DNA from: Enterovibrio paralichthyis | GTDB taxonomy: Bacteria; Pseudomonadota; Gammaproteobacteria; Enterobacterales; Vibrionaceae | Assembly (NCBI RefSeq): GCF_019209835.1 | Contig: NZ_JAHUTS010000018.1 | Coordinates: 1 to 64,000 of the forward strand | Length of the DNA: 64,000 bases | Direction: 5' to 3' | In this document: positions 18,812 through 27,340 of the stretch, one piece after another | Numbering within the stretch: the first letter of the stretch is position 1 | Layout: each line of letters starts with the position of its first letter | The notes under the pieces: generated by a model | The model's input: the letters and a program-made list of their open reading frames with translations, nothing else | Database searches by the model: none | Told to the model about the DNA's origin: nothing | Translations under genes and position numbers: made by a program

Positions 18812-19126
18812 TATGGTTAACGTACTGATATATATGACTTTAAATTAACCACTGAAACTAAGCCGTTAAAAATTCTGACATGACCGTATACAAAGTGACA
18901 CCAGATTAATAGGCACAGACGGTATCTGGGTTGCTAGAGCATACCGCGAGCCACTTTCTTTCAATATCATGAATTAGGTAATATAATTGCTGTTATGTTA
19001 CTTAAAACTCACGTCGATGACTGTCTGTATTCGTGACGCTGTCACATTTTTGTTTGAGAAGTTGTTCTGGCTCTTTGCCTAGGAAAATTCACGCAGTCAC
19101 TGACAACATTTTCGGCGATATTTGAT

Positions 19127-20329
19127 ATGACACTGACGCCTTACAGTCCTGGTACCCAGTTGGTTTCTCAGTTGCCGGATGAGCAGTTTGTGGAAACCGT
19201 CACCCGGCGATTGACCGATCCTAGATTAAAGCAACGTTACGCAGAGCTTGTGACGGCGCTTCGTTCTGAACTGTTCAGTATCGGAGCTGCTGCGAATTTG
19301 TCTACCGAGCAAATTCACAATGCCAACCTTGGCATAGACAGTTTCCTCAGTACCGCCACTGGTCAATCACCTCATTCATTGCGCCAATACCTGCACAACT
19401 TCCGGTTTTACCGCCGGTGGTGTATGGCGAAAAACATCCCGACCTTGCCGATCACGCCATTCCATGTCAGCGAATATCTGGAATTTCTGGAAAGCAAAGG
19501 GCGAACCAAAGCGCTGCAAGTGGATTTTGGAAAAAGCCTTAAACCATCGAGTATTGCCAGTCACTTGAGCAGCATTTCTCTCTTACATCAGATTGCCGAA
19601 ATCACAGACATCACAAAAATCAAACGTATCAAGGCAACGATGAAAGCAATCCGCAATACCGCAGCGCGGCAAGGTTATATGGTCCACCAACAGAGCCCTT
19701 TTCGCCGCCATCATTTGTCGGAATTGAATGTGATTTGGGGTGACAGTGTCAAACCGAGAGATGTCAGAGATTTGGCTTTTATATCATTAGCTTATGATTC
19801 TATGTTGCGGGAATCGGAAATGGCCAATGTCACGTTTTCTATGTTGTCACGCAGCCAAAAATCCGGTCACTACACTGGCCGTATCAGCCACATAAAGGGC
19901 AGTTATGATGGTACGGATGGCCAACATGGCGGACGTTTTCAGGTGTCCAGTCATACCTACCAACTTCTGGTAAAAGCCTATGAAATGACCACGGATGAAT
20001 CCGATCGCGACCGAAACGGCCTGCTGTTTTTCCCTCTAACGAAAGGGGGAAAACTGAATAAAAGATTTGTGGCCGAGGAGCAGGGCGTGGTTTATCGCAA
20101 ACCGCTTTCGGGCAAAGCAGTCGATGAAATATTCCAGCGTGCCTATGATGCCTTATTGCCAGACGATGTAAAAAGCCCCTGGCGTGGTCACTCAGCGCGA
20201 ATTGGCCGAGCCCAGGATTTGTCCATGGATGGAAAAACCAACCAGCAGATCATGCAAATTGGCCGATGGAAGAAAGCGGATATGCCCGTTCTCTATACGC
20301 GAGAGCAGGATCTTGATGAACTCTTCTGA
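19127..20329 (+). CDS. Tyrosine-type site-specific recombinase (integrase)
   Basis: A 400-residue tyrosine recombinase. The N-terminal SAM-like, core-binding domain covers about residues 60-180. The catalytic domain shows Arg228 (SMLRESEMANV), a possible Lys257 in ISHIKGSY, His355 and Arg358 (GHSARIG), Trp381 in place of the second His (IGRWKK) and the nucleophile Tyr390 (VLYTRE). All key residues are present, so it is likely active. No ribosome site is obvious before ATG 19127. It is isolated between two parts of the XrtA gene set, with no phage or transposon genes beside it. It may be the relic of an insertion or a locus-specific recombinase; the substrate site is unknown. Confidence 0.9.
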   Translation: MTLTPYSPGTQLVSQLPDEQFVETVTRRLTDPRLKQRYAELVTALRSELFSIGAAANLSTEQIHNANLGIDSFLSTATGQSPHSLRQYLHNFRFYRRWCMAKNIPTLPITPFHVSEYLEFLESKGRTKALQVDFGKSLKPSSIASHLSSISLLHQIAEITDITKIKRIKATMKAIRNTAARQGYMVHQQSPFRRHHLSELNVIWGDSVKPRDVRDLAFISLAYDSMLRESEMANVTFSMLSRSQKSGHYTGRISHIKGSYDGTDGQHGGRFQVSSHTYQLLVKAYEMTTDESDRDRNGLLFFPLTKGGKLNKRFVAEEQGVVYRKPLSGKAVDEIFQRAYDALLPDDVKSPWRGHSARIGRAQDLSMDGKTNQQIMQIGRWKKADMPVLYTREQDLDELF

Positions 20330-20428
20330 CTCTAATCGTGCAATTAATATTATAAATAACAATAGCCTACTAGTAATTAAGTTATAGTGCGTTAAAGAAT
20401 CTTTCATGCTCTCTCTATTCATCAGCAT

Positions 20429-20456
20429 GCTAGCTTTCGAGAAAACGAAAGCTAGC
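20429..20456. terminator. Strong hairpin between convergent integrase and ligase genes
   Basis: GCTAGCTTTCG at 20429-20439 pairs perfectly with CGAAAGCTAGC at 20446-20456 across a six-base loop. The TAG stop of the ligase (20452-20454) lies inside the right arm. No long T-run follows on either side, so it may act as a weak bidirectional terminator or as an mRNA 3'-end stabiliser. Confidence 0.55.
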
Positions 20457-21825
20457 CTTTGAATTCTTCTTTGCTCTGTACCGCTGACTTTCTATTAACA
20501 GCGACAGGTTTGCCGATTTTTCGCCCGGTCATAGCACCTTTACGTTTTGGTATTTTTGCGTCCTCTGCGTCTTTTTGCAGAATGGATAAACAGACAACCA
20601 TGCCGACAATGACATAAAACATCTCAAAGTAGGCCATAGAAACCGCTGCACCGGCAACGCAATAGGCAACAAGAGAGACCTTGAGCATTCGCGCCAGGTT
20701 AGACTGCCAACTCCCCCTGAAGTACTTTTCGACAGAGGAAAGCTTCAGAAAAGCGAGAATAATGATAAGTAAAAACAGAGTAAGCCCAGGAAATCCGTGA
20801 TCACCCAACACCTGAAAATAGATACTGTGGGCGGCCCAAGGTTTGTCTCCGGCAGGGGCCGACGGGATGAAATTCAGCTCATCAAAGTCCAAAGCGAGTG
20901 AGCGCCAGACATACGCATATTGCGGCCCCTTGAATCCTCCACCGAGAAGTGGACGCTCTAATGCCATAAGTGTGTGAATTTTCCACGAAACGACACGCGC
21001 TTCAAACGAACTGTCTTCATCAGCCGTCTTTATCGTGTTCATCCGGCTATACCAGGAGCTTGGTAATAGGTTTATGGCAACAATCAACACAGGAATTAAC
21101 GCTATCAATGTTCGTGCTTTCCGCTTACTTTTAAGGAAGAAGTACAAACCGACAAAAAGCAGACCGATAAAACCGCCGCGCGACTTTGTTCCTAGCACCG
21201 CCAAAACACAGATGAAAATCGTTATGACCAGCCCGACCCGCAACCACTTTTCTGGGGTCACTGTAATAAGGTGCACGACCAAAGGCAGCATGACCAATAT
21301 AGCCAACGCCATATGGTTGTTGTCCGCCAAAATATGCCCCGCTGGGCCATTAATTTGGTGCCCACCGAATGATTTAACGAATTTTAGCCCCTCTACCAGA
21401 GCGAAAAAGCCGATAGATAAAACCATGGCCCATATCAGCATGTCAAAATGATGGGACTTCCGCATCGTTAACGTGATAAAAATAAACAAAAGTATTACTT
21501 TGGAATAGCCGTCCCAAACCACCCATGGAATTCCAGAGGGGATTAACGCTGTTGTTGTCGTTATGGTGGTGTGGATTAACAAAAGGATGATCAGAAAAAA
21601 TATACTATCAAACCGTATTGATGGCTTGTTTCTACAGAAGAGGTAAGTCGCCATCGCAAACAAAGAGAAGATTAAGTTATATCGAAATGATTCAGCAAAA
21701 CCGTAAAGCCAGTAGACGGGTACAAATAGTCCTGACCACAGCCAAATAGACACGGCAATAAATGGCTTTCTGTATGAAACAAAGATAATGATAAAAAAGA
21801 ACAATATAAATGCCAGGTCTCTCAT
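20452..21825 (-). CDS. O-antigen ligase/polymerase-like membrane protein, XrtA-associated
   Basis: A 457-residue polytopic protein with about ten to twelve membrane helices. It has the Wzy_C (O-antigen ligase) region: ADNNHMALAILVMLPLV, LGTKSRGGFIGLLFVGLYFF, a long periplasmic loop (HTLMALERPLLGGGF ... PWAAHSIYFQVLGDHGFPGL) and a basic, probably disordered tail of about 40 residues rich in Lys and Arg. The AAHSIYFQVLGDHG stretch is the signature of the exosortase A-associated O-glycosylation ligase family (TIGR03097, from memory). Its ATG overlaps the stop of a 29-residue ORF (ATGA). Probable job: polymerising the polysaccharide or transferring it to protein or lipid. Confidence 0.9.
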   Translation of the reverse strand: MRDLAFILFFFIIIFVSYRKPFIAVSIWLWSGLFVPVYWLYGFAESFRYNLIFSLFAMATYLFCRNKPSIRFDSIFFLIILLLIHTTITTTTALIPSGIPWVVWDGYSKVILLFIFITLTMRKSHHFDMLIWAMVLSIGFFALVEGLKFVKSFGGHQINGPAGHILADNNHMALAILVMLPLVVHLITVTPEKWLRVGLVITIFICVLAVLGTKSRGGFIGLLFVGLYFFLKSKRKARTLIALIPVLIVAINLLPSSWYSRMNTIKTADEDSSFEARVVSWKIHTLMALERPLLGGGFKGPQYAYVWRSLALDFDELNFIPSAPAGDKPWAAHSIYFQVLGDHGFPGLTLFLLIIILAFLKLSSVEKYFRGSWQSNLARMLKVSLVAYCVAGAAVSMAYFEMFYVIVGMVVCLSILQKDAEDAKIPKRKGAMTGRKIGKPVAVNRKSAVQSKEEFKG

Positions 21826-21911
21826 TGCTCGTCCTTATCATCAATTTTTTTTGCTCTGATACAGATAAAGACAAGTGCAGCTAAACACCCAGCATATAAC
21901 AGACTTTCCAT
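21822..21911 (-). CDS. 29-residue single-pass membrane microprotein
   Basis: A short frame encodes MESLLYAGCLAALVFICIRA, then KKIDDKDEQ: a hydrophobic helix of about 16 residues followed by a charged tail. Three points support it as a gene. Its ATG lies 1 bp after the TAG stop of the upstream glycosyltransferase. Its TGA overlaps the ligase ATG as ATGA. It also fills the whole gap between two co-directional genes with no base to spare. The ribosome site is weak, so translation would be coupled to the upstream gene. I know no family for it. It may assist or regulate the ligase, or simply couple its translation. Confidence 0.6.
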   Translation of the reverse strand: MESLLYAGCLAALVFICIRAKKIDDKDEQ

Positions 21912-21912
21912 A

Positions 21913-23043
21913 CTATCGTCCCACCATGCTGTATAACCTGTCGTAAGACGCGATCATTTTTCTTTGACTGTAATGAGATACAACCCTATTTCTTGCTTCT
22001 GCTGACAACTTGCTTAAGTTTTCTTTCTCCTGATAGGCTTCAATCAGCGCTTTAATGAAGTTTGCATTGTCAGCACTCTCTACGACGTAACCCGTTTTGC
22101 CCCGCTCTACAACTTCAGCAATCCCCCCAACAGGCGTGACTAGATGAGGCACGCCGACAGACATCGCTTCCAGCAATGTCATCGGAATACCTTCTGCTAT
22201 CGAGGCCATCACAAATACATCAAACTCGCGGTAGTAGCGGCGTACATCTGACTGGGCACCTACAAAAATGACCTTATCCAGCAAGAAATCAACCTTAGAG
22301 ACACACTGTTTCAGCGCCTCCTCCTCAGGCCCATCTCCGACGAAAACAAGCACGCAGTTTTCCATAAATGATGGATTGGCTAAACAGGCTGCCTTGAAGC
22401 ATTCGATGATAAAAGACTGATTTTTGATCGGATGAAGTCTGGACACATGTCCGAAAACAAACTTACCTTTACTCTCTCTCTGGCATGCAACACCGTTGCG
22501 CTCAGGGAAAAAGAAATCCGTATCAACCCCATTGGCAATGAGGCTGACTTTTCTTTTTGGGATGTTGACGTCCTCACTTAACCAATCAGACAAATCTTTT
22601 GATACTGCAATGAAAGTATTTATAAACGGACTCATGGCCTTTCGGAGAAATCTGTATTTCCATACACTCCCATCAACATCATAGGAATCACGACCATGTT
22701 CGGCATGAACTCGTAAGTTCACATTAAGAAGTGATGCAACCCATTGATACTCAATGGTTGAAAGATTGTAGCTATGAAGGACATCAGGCTTGATTGACCT
22801 TAATAGTTTATAAAGCTCCCAGTGAACACCAAAATTGTGTCCTACTTTTTTGTGCAGAGCGTAGAAATCAATTTGACCATCAACTTCTTGAATGAATTCG
22901 CCAACATTTGTCAGTGCAACAATGGAGTGCCGGTATTTTTCTTTATCCAGAGCGTTTATACAGTTAATTATTACCCGCTCCAATCCGCCGATATTAAAAC
23001 TGTATACTAAATGACACACATGTATTTTTTCTTTGTCATTCAT
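21913..23043 (-). CDS. XrtA-associated glycosyltransferase (stp2 type)
   Basis: A 376-residue GT4 enzyme. The start MNDKEKIHVCHLVYSFNIGGLERVI and the block VHAEHGRDSYDVDGSVWKYRFLRK are the signature of the PEP-CTERM/EpsH1-associated sugar transferase family TIGR03088 (from memory). The donor site is LIANGVDTDFFFP, GHVSRLHPIKNQ and ASIAEGIPMTLLEAMSVGVPHLV. It is the first gene of a short leftward operon with the 29-residue ORF and the ligase. It is divergent from the GDP-heptose genes, with about 140 bp of AT-rich spacer that must hold both promoters. Sugar specificity is unknown. Confidence 0.9.
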   Translation of the reverse strand: MNDKEKIHVCHLVYSFNIGGLERVIINCINALDKEKYRHSIVALTNVGEFIQEVDGQIDFYALHKKVGHNFGVHWELYKLLRSIKPDVLHSYNLSTIEYQWVASLLNVNLRVHAEHGRDSYDVDGSVWKYRFLRKAMSPFINTFIAVSKDLSDWLSEDVNIPKRKVSLIANGVDTDFFFPERNGVACQRESKGKFVFGHVSRLHPIKNQSFIIECFKAACLANPSFMENCVLVFVGDGPEEEALKQCVSKVDFLLDKVIFVGAQSDVRRYYREFDVFVMASIAEGIPMTLLEAMSVGVPHLVTPVGGIAEVVERGKTGYVVESADNANFIKALIEAYQEKENLSKLSAEARNRVVSHYSQRKMIASYDRLYSMVGR

Positions 23044-23184
23044 TAATCTTCTACTTTTTTAAACAATCCATTGTCAACGCTAACTTTAGGACCACACTCG
23101 GTTATTTGCAAAAACACCGTTTTTAGTCTTTAACTACAATTTAGTAAATAAGTGAAAAGCGATATATTTAAAAGGACTTGAGAC

Positions 23185-24213
23185 ATGTTGGTACGCTCAC
23201 GCTCCCCTCTTCGCCTTGGTATTGCCGGTGGCGGTACAGATCTTTCACCTTACTGCGATACTTTTGGTGGTTGTGTTTTAAATGCCACCATCGATATGTA
23301 TGCCAATTGCACCATTGAATTGCTTGAAGATCAGGATGGCATCACGTTTGTGGGTCAGGACATTGAGAAAACCTTCCACTGCCCATTGCAGAGACATATT
23401 CCTCTGGAAGGCGACCTGCAACTCCATAAGGCTATCTACAACCGCATTGTGCGCGATTTCAACGATAACAAACCCCTTCCCGTCAAAGTCTACACGCACT
23501 CAGATGCGCCGCCAGGAAGTGGTTTAGGATCATCCTCCACCATGGTGGTGACCATACTCAGCGCATACAACGAACTGCTTAAGCTTCCCCTCGGAGAGTA
23601 CGATGTTGCCCGTCTTGCCTATGAAATCGAACGGGTTGATTGCAACCTTGCCGGAGGGAAGCAAGACCAGTACGCCACAACCTTTGGCGGGTTCAATTTC
23701 ATGGAGTTTTTTGAAAACGGGCGGGTGATCGTCAATCCATTACGAATTCGGCAAAACATCATCAACGAGCTTGAAAGCCAGATGGTGCTGTTCTTTACCG
23801 GCGTATCGCGATCTTCGGCTGACATCATCAATGACCAAGTCAAAAATACCTCGTCAGATGACAATAAACCGCTGGAAGCCATGCATGAAGTGAAAAAGCT
23901 GGCCTATTCAATGAAAGAGTGTCTGCTCAAATCAAACATAGATGGCATGGCGGATCTTCTGAAAGAAGCGTGGAACGCAAAAAAATCCACGTCAAATTCC
24001 ATCTCTACCAAACACATTGAGTTGATTGAAGATAAAGTCATCAGTGCCGGCGCAAAGTCCATCAAGATATCCGGTGCAGGGGGCGGGGGCTTTATGATGC
24101 TGTTTGTCGATCCGATTTACCGCATTGATGTCGAAAAGGCATTGCGGGAATTTGATGGGCACATCCAGCCTTTCCGTTTCACTAACGAGGGCACGCAATC
24201 GTGGACAGTTTAG
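23185..24213 (+). CDS. hddA: D-glycero-alpha-D-manno-heptose-7-phosphate kinase
   Basis: A 342-residue GHMP kinase. It begins MLVRSRSPLRLGIAGGGTDLSPY. The ATP loop is SDAPPGSGLGSSSTMVVTILSA and the third GHMP motif is KISGAGGGGFMMLFVD. Closest in layout to HddA, which phosphorylates heptose 7-phosphate at C1 to give the 1,7-bisphosphate of the GDP-heptose route. The assignment is firm because gmhA and hddC follow directly, with 13- and 17-bp overlaps. AAAGGA precedes the start. No hddB/gmhB phosphatase is in the window, so that step must be supplied from elsewhere, probably by the lipopolysaccharide gmhB. Confidence 0.92.
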   Translation: MLVRSRSPLRLGIAGGGTDLSPYCDTFGGCVLNATIDMYANCTIELLEDQDGITFVGQDIEKTFHCPLQRHIPLEGDLQLHKAIYNRIVRDFNDNKPLPVKVYTHSDAPPGSGLGSSSTMVVTILSAYNELLKLPLGEYDVARLAYEIERVDCNLAGGKQDQYATTFGGFNFMEFFENGRVIVNPLRIRQNIINELESQMVLFFTGVSRSSADIINDQVKNTSSDDNKPLEAMHEVKKLAYSMKECLLKSNIDGMADLLKEAWNAKKSTSNSISTKHIELIEDKVISAGAKSIKISGAGGGGFMMLFVDPIYRIDVEKALREFDGHIQPFRFTNEGTQSWTV

Positions 24214-24791
24214 AGACGATAAAGCACCACATTTCAGCGTCAATCGAGACCAAACAGGCAATTCTGGCTTCCGAGTCTGCGCTCCAGTCTATCAATGACG
24301 CTGTCAGGGTTTGTTTAGCCGCCTATAAACAAGGTAACAGGGTGCTCATCGCGGGTAACGGCGGCAGCGCGGCTGATGCGCAACACATTGCCGCCGAATT
24401 TGTCAGCCGGTTTGAGTTTGACAGACCCGGGTTACCGGCAATGGCCCTGACGACAGACACATCTATTCTCACCGCCATCGGTAACGACTACGGTTTCGAG
24501 CGTCTGTTTTCCCGCCAGGTAGAGGCCAACGGTGTGGCCGGAGACATCTTTATCGGCATCAGTACGTCCGGCAATTCGCCTAACATTCTTGCCGCATTCA
24601 AAACCGCCAAGGAGAAAGGCCTGGTCACCATTGGATTGGCAGGTAAGGGCGGCAAAATCCAGCAAGCCTGCGACATTTGTATCAGTGTGCCTTCCGACCA
24701 CACCCCAAGGATCCAGGAAAGCCATATTCTGATCGGCCACATAATCTGCGCGTACGTAGAAGCTGAGTATTTCAATGACTACGCCAAATAA
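24201..24791 (+). CDS. gmhA: Sedoheptulose-7-phosphate isomerase
   Basis: A 196-residue SIS-domain isomerase. It shows LIAGNGGSAADAQHIAAEFVSRF, which is the GmhA substrate and zinc-site signature, then GISTSGNSPNILAA and the C-terminal ESHILIGHIICAYVE. It converts sedoheptulose 7-phosphate to glycero-manno-heptose 7-phosphate, the substrate of HddA. It starts with GTG 24201 inside the 3' end of hddA, so it is translationally coupled. It is probably a second, capsule-dedicated copy, since the organism should also have a core lipopolysaccharide gmhA elsewhere. Confidence 0.94.
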   Translation: MDSLETIKHHISASIETKQAILASESALQSINDAVRVCLAAYKQGNRVLIAGNGGSAADAQHIAAEFVSRFEFDRPGLPAMALTTDTSILTAIGNDYGFERLFSRQVEANGVAGDIFIGISTSGNSPNILAAFKTAKEKGLVTIGLAGKGGKIQQACDICISVPSDHTPRIQESHILIGHIICAYVEAEYFNDYAK

Positions 24792-25518
24792 GATCACTGC
24801 TGTGGTTCTGTGCGGGGGACTCGGGACGAGACTTCGTGAATTCTCAGGTGGGTTGCCCAAACCCATGGTCGATGTCGCTGGCAGACCCTTTCTTGAGTAT
24901 CTGCTGGACTACCTTGCCGACCAGAATGTGAAGGATGTGGTACTCGCCGTCTCGTACCAATATGAACGCATCACGGAACATTTCGGCAACTACTACCAAG
25001 ACATGGCCATACGCTACTCGATTGAGCAAAAACCGCTGGGCACTGGCGGTGCGATAAAACAAGCGATTGATGCGTGTATTCCTGATCGTGAGAGCGCGGT
25101 GCTGGTTATCAATGGCGACACCTTTGTCGATTTCAGCTTAAGCGAAATGTACCAAACCCTGACGGCTTCAAATGCCGACCTTTCCATGACATTGGTAGAC
25201 TGCGAAGACACCAGTCGGTATGGACGCGTCACCACAGACGAAAACAGGGTCATACGCTTTGAAGAGAAACAACAAGGCAGTCCTGGACTTATCAACGCTG
25301 GTGTATACCTCTTAAGCCCGCGGCTGATCGATGATCTCCCAAAAGACGATGTTTTCTCCTTTGAAAACGACGTGTTGATGAAGATTGTATCCACCCACCG
25401 CCTTTACGGCTGCGTAACCAAAGGGTACTTCATCGATATCGGTATACCGGAAGACTTTAAAAAAGCGCAAATCGACTTCGGAGAGCCTAACAAACACGGG
25501 CGAAATACAGGGATATGA
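24775..25518 (+). CDS. hddC: D-glycero-alpha-D-manno-heptose 1-phosphate guanylyltransferase
   Basis: A 247-residue nucleotidyltransferase. N-terminal VVLCGGLGTRL and KPMVDVAGRPFLEYLLDYL are the sugar-nucleotidyltransferase motifs. EQKPLGTGGAIKQA and INGDTFVDF supply the metal-binding Asp, and GYFIDIGIPEDFKKAQ closes the domain. It makes GDP-D-glycero-alpha-D-manno-heptose. It overlaps gmhA by 17 bp and the next gene by 4 bp (ATGA). The product shows that the polysaccharide made here contains manno-heptose or a derivative such as a 6-deoxyheptose. No epimerase or reductase for a 6-deoxy form is in the window. Confidence 0.93.
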   Translation: MTTPNKITAVVLCGGLGTRLREFSGGLPKPMVDVAGRPFLEYLLDYLADQNVKDVVLAVSYQYERITEHFGNYYQDMAIRYSIEQKPLGTGGAIKQAIDACIPDRESAVLVINGDTFVDFSLSEMYQTLTASNADLSMTLVDCEDTSRYGRVTTDENRVIRFEEKQQGSPGLINAGVYLLSPRLIDDLPKDDVFSFENDVLMKIVSTHRLYGCVTKGYFIDIGIPEDFKKAQIDFGEPNKHGRNTGI

Positions 25519-26465
25519 TTAGAGCATTACGGGAAAGATTTTCTGAATTGGAGAAACGGAAGAACCAATTTCTCTTTTGTAAAGCTATCGCGGACGTCAC
25601 GAAGACGAAACCCATCCAAAGCATAGAAAGCGCCCAAACTTTGGTTGTTACACAAGTCCACCATGCGGCGGTTGAAATGTACCTGCTTGCCGTCAAATCC
25701 TTCGTCTTACAATACGGGCCATGCAAAATCGAAATCGTCGACGACGGCAGTTTGACCCCGGATGATTTATCCCTGCTTAACACCCACATTGAAAACCTGA
25801 CCGTTGTCGATATCAGTGAAATCGACGTGTTCAATTGCCCTTCCGGTGCCTGTTGGGAGCGGCTTCATTATGTTCTGAGCCGGACCGATGAATACTATGT
25901 CATACAATTAGATAGTGACACCGTCACGTTTGGCGCTGTACCGGAGATCTACCAGCATGTCATCGACAACCAGGGGTTTACTGTCGGCTCCCCCATGTTT
26001 GCTGCGCCAGTGTTAATAGACTACATGTCGACCTTGGCTGAAAGCTGGAACAATGCACACATCCAATCACAGGCAGAAATGAATCTTCCTGCATTGAAAA
26101 CACTTGGCATGACGCACTACATCCGTGGATGTGCTGCTTTCACAGGCTTTCCTAAAGGCTCGAATCTGCGGGAGAAACTGTGTCAGGTCAGCGAAATAAT
26201 GGAAAGTAGCCTGGGGAAAGAGAAATGGAATGAGTGGGGAAGCGAGCAATTTTCCAGCAACGTGATGCAGTCGCTGTATCCCAACAGTCGTGTATTGAAA
26301 TGGCCGAAATATCAAAACCATGAATTTCCCAAGTATGCCTCCGGTATCAAAGGTCTTGCGGGATATATCGGTAAGGTGTCTTTGATCCATTTTATCGGTG
26401 CATCCAGATTCTCAAACGCTGTGTATACCGAAGCGGTAAAACGCGTACTTCCAAAGCTAATGTGA
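25515..26465 (+). CDS. Glycosyltransferase-like protein (GT-A fold, family unclear)
   Basis: A 316-residue soluble protein. Residues about 40-150 look like a GT-A domain: TLVVTQVHHAAVEMYLLAVKSFV, KIEIVDDGSLTPDDL and YVIQLDSDTVTFG, whose DSD is a DXD-type metal site. I cannot place it in a numbered GT family with confidence. Its start overlaps the hddC stop (ATGA), so it probably uses GDP-heptose or acts in the same assembly step. The C-terminal half contains WNEWGSEQFSSNVMQSLYPNS, resembling the late acceptor region of other DXD transferases. No membrane segment. Confidence 0.7.
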   Translation: MIRALRERFSELEKRKNQFLFCKAIADVTKTKPIQSIESAQTLVVTQVHHAAVEMYLLAVKSFVLQYGPCKIEIVDDGSLTPDDLSLLNTHIENLTVVDISEIDVFNCPSGACWERLHYVLSRTDEYYVIQLDSDTVTFGAVPEIYQHVIDNQGFTVGSPMFAAPVLIDYMSTLAESWNNAHIQSQAEMNLPALKTLGMTHYIRGCAAFTGFPKGSNLREKLCQVSEIMESSLGKEKWNEWGSEQFSSNVMQSLYPNSRVLKWPKYQNHEFPKYASGIKGLAGYIGKVSLIHFIGASRFSNAVYTEAVKRVLPKLM

Positions 26466-26486
26466 AGAAGTCAAAGGCTTAACAAC

Positions 26487-27239
26487 ATGAATGCAGACAA
26501 AGTAAAAAGATACTGGAACTTTCTTTCTCACTTTAACCGCTCTCTCGAAGACAAAAAAAATGTGTTCATCATCAGTCATATGCGGTCAAGAAGTACATTA
26601 TTAAGCCATGTTCTAGCGTCCCACCAGCAGATCTGCGGTCATCGTGAACTTCATTCTTCCTATACAAAGAAAATTCACCTGTTTAAAACCCGTGCAAGCC
26701 TCTATAGGGAGAATGACAGCTTTGAGAGTGCAGACTATCTCCTTGATAAGCTCTTGCACGGCAGGCTAATCATTGATGAGCGCATTTTTAAGACATTGCC
26801 CTCTTATATCTTTCTCTTGCGGCAACCCGAGCAAACCATGGTGAGCATGATAAAAATGCACCTGTCAGACAAAAATTCGCTGGATACCGTCAAAAAGCTA
26901 GAGGATTACTATGTAGAGAGAACAGAGTATATGGTTGATAGTTGGCATAAATTTGAAGGTGACAAAATTTACATTTCATCTGAGAAACTGGCCAACAACA
27001 CGCAGGAAACCTTATCTGATATCACCACCTTCCTTGGCTTAACCCAGCCACTGTCAGAAAACTACGATACCTACAAAGACACCGGAAAGGGCGGCATTGG
27101 CGATCCTTCTTCCAATATAACGACCGGGAAAATAATCAAACCAAAACCGCTCAGTGAAGAGTCAAAAGCACTCCTGCAACGCTTGGATATGCAAAGGATA
27201 GAGGATGCTTACTTAAAAGCCCTGGATAGCCTGAGCTGA
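26487..27239 (+). CDS. Sulfotransferase-like protein
   Basis: A 250-residue protein with the 3'-phosphate-sulfate donor loop pattern near the N-terminus: VFIISHMRSRSTLLSHVLASH, in which SRST resembles the 5'-PSB loop of PAPS-dependent sulfotransferases. IFLLRQPEQTMVSMIKMH (residues about 110-127) matches the 3'-PSB, where Arg and Ser contact the nucleotide. No membrane anchor. It lies 22 bp after the glycosyltransferase-like gene. Together with a second sulfotransferase at 56808 it suggests the polysaccharide is sulfated. Acceptor unknown. Confidence 0.75.
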   Translation: MNADKVKRYWNFLSHFNRSLEDKKNVFIISHMRSRSTLLSHVLASHQQICGHRELHSSYTKKIHLFKTRASLYRENDSFESADYLLDKLLHGRLIIDERIFKTLPSYIFLLRQPEQTMVSMIKMHLSDKNSLDTVKKLEDYYVERTEYMVDSWHKFEGDKIYISSEKLANNTQETLSDITTFLGLTQPLSENYDTYKDTGKGGIGDPSSNITTGKIIKPKPLSEESKALLQRLDMQRIEDAYLKALDSLS

Positions 27240-27340
27240 AAAAACGGCGGTGAATTCAACAGCAACCGAAACATAGCTGGGGTTAAAAGTAACGTCAGGG
27301 GCGCAATTGGAAAGATTACCCGCTTGGAGTAACGAATCTG

